From Clostridiaceae bacterium (lineage in GTDB: Bacteria > Bacillota > Clostridia > Saccharofermentanales > DTU023), in contig DUUZ01000266.1 in assembly GCA_012841255.1 (NCBI GenBank), forward strand, positions 1-5,210: DNA of 5,210 nucleotides. Reading direction: 5' to 3'. This document shows positions 1-5,210 of this stretch, piece by piece. The first letter of the stretch is position 1. Each line of letters starts with the position of its first letter. The position numbers were made by a program, and so were the translations under genes. The notes under the pieces are model-generated. The model worked only from the letters and a program-made list of their open reading frames with translations. It was not told the origin of the DNA and did no database searches.

Positions 1-770
1 ACTTTACGGGGAGTCCCTGGATCGGCCTCTTAGTCGGTGCCCTGTTCGGCGCTGTGCTGGCAGTTCTCCATGCCTTTATTGCAGTCACGGCCAAGGGCAG
101 CCAGATTATTTCCGGTATCGCCATCAATTTCATTGGCCTAGGGGCCGGTGTCTTCCTGACCCGTTTCCTTTTTGAAGGAGCCGCCCAGTCCAACTCCACC
201 ATCAACCAGCCCCTTCCCAAGGTTTTGGAACTTCTGGGGATCGATAAGTCAAAATCCCGCCTGCTGGAATCCTCCGAGATTGACCTGACGGTCGTCTTCG
301 CTTTCCTCTTCGCTATCCTGATCTGGTTTGTTCTCTACAAGACCAAGACGGGACTTCGGGTCCGGGCCTGCGGCGAGCACCCCGGTGCAGCGGATACCCT
401 GGGTGTCAATGTGACACGGATCCGCTACATCGCAACGATCCTTTCCGGTGTCATGGCCGGCCTGGGAGGTGCCGTTACGGCATTGACCATCAGCTACCGC
501 TTCACTCCCACCGTGATCTCCGGCCAAGGTTTTATTGCCTTGGCAGCTGTTATCTTCGGCAACTGGAAACCCATCGGGGCAACCCTGGCCTGTCTGCTTT
601 TCGGTTTTGCCCAGGCGCTGACCGTGATCCTGGCGGGAACGCCTTTTATCCCCACGCAGATCCTGGCTATGTTACCCTATGCTCTGACCCTTTTGATTCT
701 GGTCATATTTGTTGAGCGGTCAACGCCGCCCAAGGCCTTGGGTCAGCCCTACTTCAAAGGACAGGCGTAG
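1..770 (+). CDS. ABC nucleoside importer, second permease subunit (NupQ/YufQ-like), 5'-truncated by window edge
   Basis: Integral-membrane permease of the BPD_transp_2 family, the type that works with a BMP-family lipoprotein and an ATPase to import nucleosides. The frame is open from position 3 with no stop, so the true start lies upstream; the GTG at 54 is internal. The 255 visible residues hold about six hydrophobic stretches (roughly residues 5-28, 37-57, 95-112, 141-162, 172-210 and 218-237). Between the third and fourth is a cytoplasmic loop, GLRVRACGEHPGAADTLGV (117-135), the conserved segment expected to contact the ATPase. The C-terminus PPKALGQPY matches the end of Bacillus YufQ-type permeases as I remember them. 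Two in-frame stops in tandem, TAG then TAA (768-773), end it, and psuK follows 7 bp later, so co-transcription is likely. In known clusters the lipoprotein, ATPase and first permease genes precede this subunit, and I expect them just left of the window. Substrate (pseudouridine, uridine or broader) is inferred from neighbours only. Confidence 0.9.
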   Translation, partial: FTGSPWIGLLVGALFGAVLAVLHAFIAVTAKGSQIISGIAINFIGLGAGVFLTRFLFEGAAQSNSTINQPLPKVLELLGIDKSKSRLLESSEIDLTVVFAFLFAILIWFVLYKTKTGLRVRACGEHPGAADTLGVNVTRIRYIATILSGVMAGLGGAVTALTISYRFTPTVISGQGFIALAAVIFGNWKPIGATLACLLFGFAQALTVILAGTPFIPTQILAMLPYALTLLILVIFVERSTPPKALGQPYFKGQA

Positions 771-777
771 TAAGGTC

Positions 778-1737
778 ATGGACAAGATCAAAAAGCAGGA
801 GGCCGGTTACTGGATCGTAGCGGGCGGACTGAATCTGGACATTCTGGCCAAACCCACCGGTGACTTCCGCCTCCGGGATTCCAATCCGGGGCATATCGGG
901 GAGCGGCCCGGCGGCGTCGGCTTCAATATCGTACGGAATCTGGCCCTCCTGGATGAAAAAGTATATTTTCTGACCGCCGCCGGGGACGACCGGGCCGGTC
1001 ATTTTCTCTTTGAGCGGGCAGAGGAAAAGGGTATTGACATGTCGCGGGCCCTGACAAGTGACCGCTACCCCACGTCCCGCTACCTGGCCGTCCACGATCC
1101 GTCAGGCGACATGGCCGTGGCCATCAACGACATGGTTCTCTTCGACCGTCTGACGGCCTCCGATGTCAAGGACTGGACCTTGCTGCCCCCAGGCTGCCTG
1201 GGCGCCATCATCGAACCCAATCTTCCGGGGGAAGTCCTTTTTGAACTGGCCGCCAGCTGGAAGATCCCACTTTTTGCCGACGCCGTCTCCCAGGCCAAGA
1301 TGGACCGGCTTTTGCGGGTTCTGCCCTTTTTGACCGGCTACAAGCTCAACCGCATTGAAGCCGAGCACCTGACCGGTATCCCGGTCCGGTCCGTGGAAGC
1401 CGCCCTGGAGGCCTGCCGCAGGATCCGGGAGCGCGGAGTCCAGATGGTCTGTGTCTCATTGGACATTGACGGGGCCGTATTTGCAGACGGCCGGAGTGCG
1501 GTTTGGGGACGCCCGGCCCGCCTGGTGGCGGACGCCAATACGACCGGTGCCGGAGATGCCATGGCCACCGCCTTTGCCTGGGCTGCCGCCCGGGGAATTT
1601 CCTTGGAAGATACAGCCCGTTTAGGGCTTGCGGCCTCATCCCTGGCTGTGGAGTCGGAGGAGGCCGTGAACCCCCTCATGACGACCGCTGAATTAAATAG
1701 ACGCGCAGAAGAAATTGAAGTTGAGGTTCTGTTATGA
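778..1737 (+). CDS. psuK: Pseudouridine kinase (PfkB/ribokinase family)
   Basis: Cytoplasmic sugar/nucleoside kinase that phosphorylates pseudouridine with ATP to pseudouridine 5'-phosphate, the first step of pseudouridine breakdown. The 319-residue length fits the family. Visible PfkB marks are the glycine-rich GGVGFN (45-50), the KLNRIE segment (189-194), and the anion-hole/catalytic signature NTTGAGDAM (254-262) with catalytic base D260. Signatures shared with E. coli PsuK, as I recall it, are DSNPGHI (34-40), VAINDM (114-119) and NRIEAEHLTGI (191-201), which separate it from ribokinase or fructokinase. The psuG gene directly downstream, overlapping by 4 bp, makes the assignment firm. The ATG at 778 is chosen because conserved sequence begins at residue 11 and no other start codon lies between; a TTG at 709 would add 23 uncharacteristic residues inside the permease gene. 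Its ribosome-binding site is poor, so translation is probably coupled to the permease stop 7 bp upstream. Confidence 0.93.
   Translation: MDKIKKQEAGYWIVAGGLNLDILAKPTGDFRLRDSNPGHIGERPGGVGFNIVRNLALLDEKVYFLTAAGDDRAGHFLFERAEEKGIDMSRALTSDRYPTSRYLAVHDPSGDMAVAINDMVLFDRLTASDVKDWTLLPPGCLGAIIEPNLPGEVLFELAASWKIPLFADAVSQAKMDRLLRVLPFLTGYKLNRIEAEHLTGIPVRSVEAALEACRRIRERGVQMVCVSLDIDGAVFADGRSAVWGRPARLVADANTTGAGDAMATAFAWAAARGISLEDTARLGLAASSLAVESEEAVNPLMTTAELNRRAEEIEVEVLL
1723..1737 (+). promoter_or_regulatory. psuG ribosome-binding site inside psuK, with ATGA stop/start overlap
   Basis: GAGGT (1723-1727) lies 6 nt before the psuG ATG (1734-1736) and is contained in the last codons of psuK. The psuK TGA (1735-1737) overlaps the psuG ATG in the four bases ATGA. 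This arrangement fixes the psuG start and suggests translational coupling, which would keep kinase and glycosidase in balance. Confidence 0.75.
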
Positions 1738-2669
1738 AAGATTTAAAAGATTATCTGGTGATCGCGCCCGAAGTCAGCCGGGCTCTGGAAGAGGGGCTGC
1801 CCGTTGTTGCCCTGGAGTCGACCATTATTTCCCACGGCATGCCCTATCCGGACAATGTAAAGACCGCTCTGGCGGTCGAAGGAGAAGTCAGGGCCCGGGG
1901 AGCTGTTCCGGCTACGATAGCTCTTTTTGACGGGGAAATCCGGGTGGGCTTGACGGGGGATGAAATTGACCGCCTGGGCCGCGAAGGCCTTTCGGTGACC
2001 AAGACCTCCCGCCGGGATATGCCCTTTGTTCTGGCCAGGAAGGTGACCGGTGCGACAACGGTGGCCGGTACCATGATCGCGGCCTCCCTGGCCGGCATCC
2101 GCTTTTTTGCCACGGGCGGCATCGGCGGTGTCCACAGGGGGGCGGAAGAGACCATGGACATATCGGCTGACCTGGTGGAATTCCAAAAAACAGCGGTTGC
2201 AGTCGTCTGTTCGGGGGCCAAGTCCATCCTGGACATCGGGTTGACCCTGGAGCATTTGGAGACGGGCGGAGTTCCGGTCATCGGCTACGGCACCGATGAG
2301 ATGCCGGCCTTCTACACCCGGGAAAGCGGTTTCCCCCTGGTTCTCCGGGCCGATGATCCGGAAACAGTGGCCGGAGCCTTCCGGATTTCACAGACTCTGG
2401 GTTTCCCGGGCGGTATGGTGATCGCCAATCCCATCCCGCAAGAATCCGCCATGGACCATGCGGTTATCACAGCCGCCATTGAAGAAGCTTTGAAAGAGGC
2501 GGCGGAGGAGGGGATTTCGGGTAAAGAAGTCACCCCCTTCCTGCTGGACAAGGTGGCAACCCGTACGGGCGGGGACAGCCTCAAGTCCAATATCGCCCTG
2601 GTTTTGAACAATGCCCGCCTGGCTGCAGACATTGCAGTCGCCTATGCCGGGAGAAAAGCACTCGGCTGA
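1734..2669 (+). CDS. psuG: Pseudouridine-5'-phosphate glycosidase
   Basis: Cytoplasmic enzyme that reversibly cleaves the C-C glycosidic bond of pseudouridine 5'-phosphate, giving uracil and ribose 5-phosphate; breakdown is the direction expected beside psuK. The 311 residues match the family (about 305-315) and look full length. The catalytic set known from E. coli PsuG is present at a constant offset of 3: E28 in VALESTIISHG (E31), K90 in VTK (K93), D146 in DISADL, the metal ligand (D149), the Schiff-base lysine K163 in GAKSILD (K166), and N286 in DSLKSN (N289). Other family blocks are SRRDMPFV (92-99), FATGGIGGVHRGAE (125-138), ANPIP (231-235) and TGGDSLKSN (278-286). It overlaps psuK by 4 bp and precedes udp by 19 bp. 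Nothing suggests damage or fusion. Homologues fused to the kinase exist in some organisms; here the two are separate. Confidence 0.98.
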   Translation: MKDLKDYLVIAPEVSRALEEGLPVVALESTIISHGMPYPDNVKTALAVEGEVRARGAVPATIALFDGEIRVGLTGDEIDRLGREGLSVTKTSRRDMPFVLARKVTGATTVAGTMIAASLAGIRFFATGGIGGVHRGAEETMDISADLVEFQKTAVAVVCSGAKSILDIGLTLEHLETGGVPVIGYGTDEMPAFYTRESGFPLVLRADDPETVAGAFRISQTLGFPGGMVIANPIPQESAMDHAVITAAIEEALKEAAEEGISGKEVTPFLLDKVATRTGGDSLKSNIALVLNNARLAADIAVAYAGRKALG

Positions 2670-2674
2670 TTGAC

Positions 2675-2682
2675 AAGGAGGT
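2675..2682 (+). promoter_or_regulatory. Strong ribosome-binding site of udp
   Basis: AAGGAGGT is a full match to the anti-Shine-Dalgarno sequence and lies 6 nt before the ATG at 2689, which settles the udp start. It is the strongest ribosome-binding site in the window. It occupies the 19-bp gap after psuG, so udp is probably translated independently at a higher rate than psuK. Confidence 0.85.
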
Positions 2683-2688
2683 CAAGCC

Positions 2689-3441
2689 ATGGACAAGCTC
2701 TATCATATCCAGCTGGATGACTCACACGGAGCCAAGTACGCCATCCTGCCCGGGGATCCTGCCCGGGTGGAGAAAATAGCCAGTCTCTTCGACAATCCCC
2801 GGCTCCTGGGAGTCAACCGGGAGTATACCACATGGCTGGGCACCATTGAAGGGGAACCGGTCCTGGCCATGTCGACGGGCATGGGCGGCCCCTCTACCGC
2901 CATCGGGGTGGAGGAACTCCATATGACGGGGGTCCGGAATTTTATCCGGGTCGGAACCTGCGGCGGAATGAGCCTGGATGTCATGGGGGGCGACCTGGTC
3001 ATTGCGACAGGCGCCATCCGCATGGAGGGAACCAGCCGCGAATACCTGCCTATCGAATTTCCTGCCGTCGCCGATTTCGAACTGACCGGCTGCCTGACCC
3101 GGGCCGCCCGGGAAGGGGGCTACCGCTACCATACCGGAGTTGTCCAGTGCAAGGACTCCTTCTATGGCCAGCACTCACCCGGCCGCATGCCGGTGGCCTA
3201 CGAACTGGAAAACAAGTGGCAGGCCTGGATCAAGGGCGGGGCCCTGGCCTCCGAGATGGAAAGTGCCGCCCTTTACATTGTCTGCCAGACCCTGGGGGCC
3301 AAGGCCGCCTGCATCCTCAATACCATCTGGAACCAGGAACGCCGGGAACGGGGGATGGACGATACCGAGGACCACGATACCATGCGGGGCATCCGGGTGG
3401 CCGTGGACGCCATCCGGCGGCACATTCTGGAAAACAGGTAA
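2689..3441 (+). CDS. udp: Uridine phosphorylase (NP-I nucleoside phosphorylase family)
   Basis: Cytoplasmic enzyme that splits uridine with phosphate to uracil and ribose 1-phosphate. The 250 residues match the family (about 250-255). Compared with E. coli Udp, the phosphate site is intact: G22, D23 and R26 in PGDPARVEKI, R44, R87 and T90 in RVGT. The ribose-binding block SEMESAA (188-194) carries E189, M190 and E191. STGMGGPSTAI (62-72) is the family signature. In the uracil-binding loop the E. coli GQER becomes GQHS (160-163): Q161 is kept, but the position of R168 reads S163, with R166 nearby. From memory, the form CKDSFYGQHSP is usual in Firmicutes enzymes annotated as uridine phosphorylase, so I keep the name; specificity for uridine over deoxyuridine or thymidine cannot be read from the sequence. 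It is last in the operon, and its uracil product is shared with PsuG. A terminator follows within 5 bp. Confidence 0.93.
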   Translation: MDKLYHIQLDDSHGAKYAILPGDPARVEKIASLFDNPRLLGVNREYTTWLGTIEGEPVLAMSTGMGGPSTAIGVEELHMTGVRNFIRVGTCGGMSLDVMGGDLVIATGAIRMEGTSREYLPIEFPAVADFELTGCLTRAAREGGYRYHTGVVQCKDSFYGQHSPGRMPVAYELENKWQAWIKGGALASEMESAALYIVCQTLGAKAACILNTIWNQERRERGMDDTEDHDTMRGIRVAVDAIRRHILENR

Positions 3442-3445
3442 ATGG

Positions 3446-3472
3446 AAGGGGATCGCAAGATCCCCTTTTTTT
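3446..3472 (+). terminator. Intrinsic terminator of the nucleoside operon
   Basis: A perfect 7-bp stem, GGGGATC (3448-3454) with GATCCCC (3459-3465), encloses a GCAA tetraloop (GNRA type) and is followed by seven T (3466-3472). Pairing of AA 3446-3447 with TT 3466-3467 can extend it to 9 bp. It begins 4 bp after the udp stop. The last two T are also part of the stop codon of the convergent gene (3471-3473). On the minus strand the same hairpin is followed only by TTCCATTT, so it should terminate that direction less well. Confidence 0.92.
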
Positions 3473-5210
3473 AACTGATATCGATCAGATGGATGTCCGG
3501 CAGATTTTCCAAGGCTTTCGCCGGTCCCGCCACGCAGATCCTGGAGCTTTGCAGGGCCTCTTCCAGAAGGCCGGCCAGAGGAATGAGATCCGTCTTCCGG
3601 GACTCCATCAACTCCCGGCGAAGCTTGCGGGCGTCCTGTGCATTGTAGCCTGAAAGGAGCCAGGAATCCGCCAGGTCAGTCTGTCCCTTGTAGGAGAGGG
3701 GCGGGTCCAGATCTCCGATCTTTCCCATGATATAGCGCTCAAGGTCCATGCCGCTGCCGCTGAAATCCAGGAGGAAAGCCGGTGTTTGCCTGTAGGTTTC
3801 CAGGGACTTGTCAGGGCTTGGATCCCGATAGGAATAAAAAGCGGAGACAGCGGAACGGTCGACCGTGAATCCGGCCCCGTAAGCGCCGCCCTGGACCCGG
3901 ATCTTGTTCCACAGGTATTCCATACTGAGAACCTGGTCCAAGGCCAGCCAGGGGCCCGAGTAGACGCCCCCGGCCCCCCCGGGATCGCAGGCCAGGCAGG
4001 CGTAGGAAACGGCTGACGGGATGACCACGCCTTCCCTGGGAGGAGTAGTGACCTTGTAGGATGCAAGTCCAGGTTCACCTTTCCCTCCCGCAGGAAAGGC
4101 CCTTGCGGCCATCTCCTCCAGCTTTTCATCCCCGCCCGTCATGCTGACGGTCAGACGGTTTTTCGAGAAGAAACGCTCCGGGATAGTCTTGGAAAGGGCG
4201 GTGAAATCTTTGAAGTTCCGGTCGAAATCCGAAAGGAAGTCCTTGATCCAGAGGATATAGGAGAAGCCTTCCAGAGCCTCCCGGGCGGCATCCCGGGCAC
4301 TGAAGCCGGCCCGTGCCCGCTTGACGCCGAAGGCATGTGCCGATTGGATGACAGCCCGCCGCAGGGCTTCACGGGTCTGGACCAGGCGGGTCCGGATGCG
4401 TTCGGGATCATCAAAAAGGCTCTCGGTCAGGATCTCCCGGACCAGGTCCAGGGCCCGGGGAACCTCTTCTTCAAGGGCGCTCACCGTCACCGTCAAATAG
4501 AGCTTACAGACATCTTTTTGATCCTTCAGTCCCAGCGGGGAAAGGCCGAAGCCCAGGGATCCGATGTGGGTTTTAACCTCGCGTTCCAGCTCCCGGGCAC
4601 TTCTTTGCCTGGTGGCCAGCCGGCCCAGAACTCCCGTCATGAAGGCCAGGGGGGCCAGTTCCTCCTGGCCTGTATCCGACATATCGAAGTAGAATTTCCA
4701 GTAGACGATACCTGAAAGAGGGGAGGGATAGGACAGGACAGGAAGGCCGTCGACGGTCCGCTTCGCAGGTTCAGGATAGGCGGGCTCCAGGGCCAGGTCC
4801 TGCAGGCGGAGGGAGGGGAGGGTGGAAAGTGCTTCAGGCGAATCGGGCTCATCCTGCCAGATTTTCAAAAGTTCTGCGTTCCCCTCCAGCCGGGCTCTTT
4901 CTTCCGGGGTCCAAAGTGAACTTTCCTTTTCCAGCCTTTCCTGTTCCAAAGCATCTCTTTCCTTGCCGTAATTTTTGGAAGGGAAGGATTGAAGCTCCGC
5001 CAGGTTCACATTGTCCAGTAAGAGTCCGGACAGGAGGTCTTCAAAGAAGGAAGTGTCCATCTTCTTCAGAAGAGTCTGGAAATGGTCCTTCAAGGACAGA
5101 TAAAGGAGGGGGTCTCCTCCGTAGAGCCAGGAGCTCTGGGTCTGGACGGCCAGGTAGATGCCCCGGGGCTCGTCGGGGTCCAGTTCCCGGAAAAGCCTGC
5201 GGTTGATGGA
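3471..5210 (-). CDS. M16C insulinase-family metallopeptidase (presequence-protease-like), C-terminal part; N-terminus outside window
   Basis: Large zinc metallopeptidase of the PreP/Cym1 branch of family M16, which degrades peptides inside a closed two-half chamber. Reading on from the TTG at 5093, the frame stays open to the edge (5210) and encodes the family-like segment SWLYGGDPLLYL, so the gene continues beyond; 579 residues are visible out of the roughly 970 usual. In order these are the end of the N-terminal half (about 1-75), a charged helical linker of the M16C-associated type with KERDALEQERLEKE (83-96) and PDSPEALSTLPSL (122-134), then the two C-terminal M16-like domains. IRVQGGAYGAGF carries R438 and Y444, the same 6-residue spacing as the substrate-binding Arg848/Tyr854 of plant PreP; YRDPSPDKSLETY follows. 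The zinc site (HxxEH) would be in the missing part, so activity cannot be confirmed. No membrane segment is evident; location is not shown. It converges on udp and is probably unrelated to nucleoside salvage. Confidence 0.9.
   Translation of the reverse strand, partial: SINRRLFRELDPDEPRGIYLAVQTQSSWLYGGDPLLYLSLKDHFQTLLKKMDTSFFEDLLSGLLLDNVNLAELQSFPSKNYGKERDALEQERLEKESSLWTPEERARLEGNAELLKIWQDEPDSPEALSTLPSLRLQDLALEPAYPEPAKRTVDGLPVLSYPSPLSGIVYWKFYFDMSDTGQEELAPLAFMTGVLGRLATRQRSARELEREVKTHIGSLGFGLSPLGLKDQKDVCKLYLTVTVSALEEEVPRALDLVREILTESLFDDPERIRTRLVQTREALRRAVIQSAHAFGVKRARAGFSARDAAREALEGFSYILWIKDFLSDFDRNFKDFTALSKTIPERFFSKNRLTVSMTGGDEKLEEMAARAFPAGGKGEPGLASYKVTTPPREGVVIPSAVSYACLACDPGGAGGVYSGPWLALDQVLSMEYLWNKIRVQGGAYGAGFTVDRSAVSAFYSYRDPSPDKSLETYRQTPAFLLDFSGSGMDLERYIMGKIGDLDPPLSYKGQTDLADSWLLSGYNAQDARKLRRELMESRKTDLIPLAGLLEEALQSSRICVAGPAKALENLPDIHLIDIS

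Noticed and set aside
54..56. GTG as the start of the permease gene
   Set aside because: The frame is open to the left edge and encodes hydrophobic, permease-like sequence before it, so this is an internal valine codon of a truncated gene.
709..777. Upstream TTG start for psuK, giving a 342-residue protein
   Set aside because: The extra 23 residues (arginine- and proline-rich) lie inside the permease coding region and do not resemble the start of PfkB kinases; the ATG at 778 fits the conserved N-terminus.
1743..2255. 170-codon minus-strand open frame opposite psuG
   Set aside because: It lies wholly within a strongly conserved gene, its translation resembles no protein I know, and such frames are common on the reverse of GC-rich genes.
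3446..3472. The hairpin as a fully bidirectional terminator
   Set aside because: The stem is symmetrical, but after it the minus strand reads TTCCATTT rather than a run of T, so only plus-strand termination is well supported.
3147..3653. 168-codon plus-strand open frame running from inside udp through the terminator into the antisense of the protease gene
   Set aside because: It crosses the terminator and two well-supported genes, and its translation is low-complexity Gly/Pro/Arg-rich shadow sequence with no plausible ribosome-binding context.
4829..5206. Plus-strand open frame opposite the protease gene near the right edge
   Set aside because: It is an antisense shadow of a conserved coding region, with an arginine/proline/glycine-rich translation and no recognisable features.
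1..5210. tRNA, rRNA, riboswitch, CRISPR, insertion sequence or internal promoter
   Set aside because: Coding sequence fills almost the whole window, the longest gap is 29 bp, and no repeats, transposase-like proteins or structured RNA signatures were recognised; I could not run a covariance-model search.

Overview
The window is a compact bacterial chromosomal segment with fairly GC-rich codon usage. Four genes on the plus strand form an apparent pyrimidine-nucleoside salvage operon, and one large protease gene converges on it from the minus strand. A consensus AAGGAGGT ribosome-binding site, a NupQ/YufQ-type permease, the Firmicutes-like QHSP form of uridine phosphorylase and an M16C (presequence-protease-like) peptidase together suggest an anaerobic Firmicute such as a clostridium or a relative. 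This is an inference from protein flavour; there is no rRNA or other taxonomic marker here.

Plus strand, about 1-3441: (1) the 3' part of an ABC nucleoside permease, whose 5' end lies before the window; (2) psuK, pseudouridine kinase; (3) psuG, pseudouridine-5'-phosphate glycosidase, overlapping psuK by 4 bp; (4) udp, uridine phosphorylase, behind a strong ribosome-binding site. Gaps are -4 to +19 bp. A textbook intrinsic terminator (about 3446-3472) closes the unit.

How the genes fit together: the permease would import nucleosides. PsuK phosphorylates pseudouridine at the 5' position, and PsuG breaks the C-C glycosidic bond to give uracil and ribose 5-phosphate. Udp splits uridine with phosphate to uracil and ribose 1-phosphate. 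Both routes converge on uracil plus a usable pentose phosphate, so the cluster looks like a module for scavenging ordinary and modified uridine from RNA turnover. Catalytic residues known from E. coli PsuG and most of those from E. coli Udp are visible.

Minus strand, 3471-5210: the C-terminal 579 residues of a large M16C zinc-metallopeptidase-family protein; its N-terminal catalytic half lies beyond the right edge. Its stop codon sits inside the T-tract of the operon terminator, leaving only 29 bp between the two convergent stop codons.

No RNA genes, mobile elements, CRISPR arrays or long non-coding stretches were seen. The most interesting point is the linkage of psuK-psuG to an ABC-type nucleoside importer rather than a PsuT-type permease. 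I see no wholly new system.
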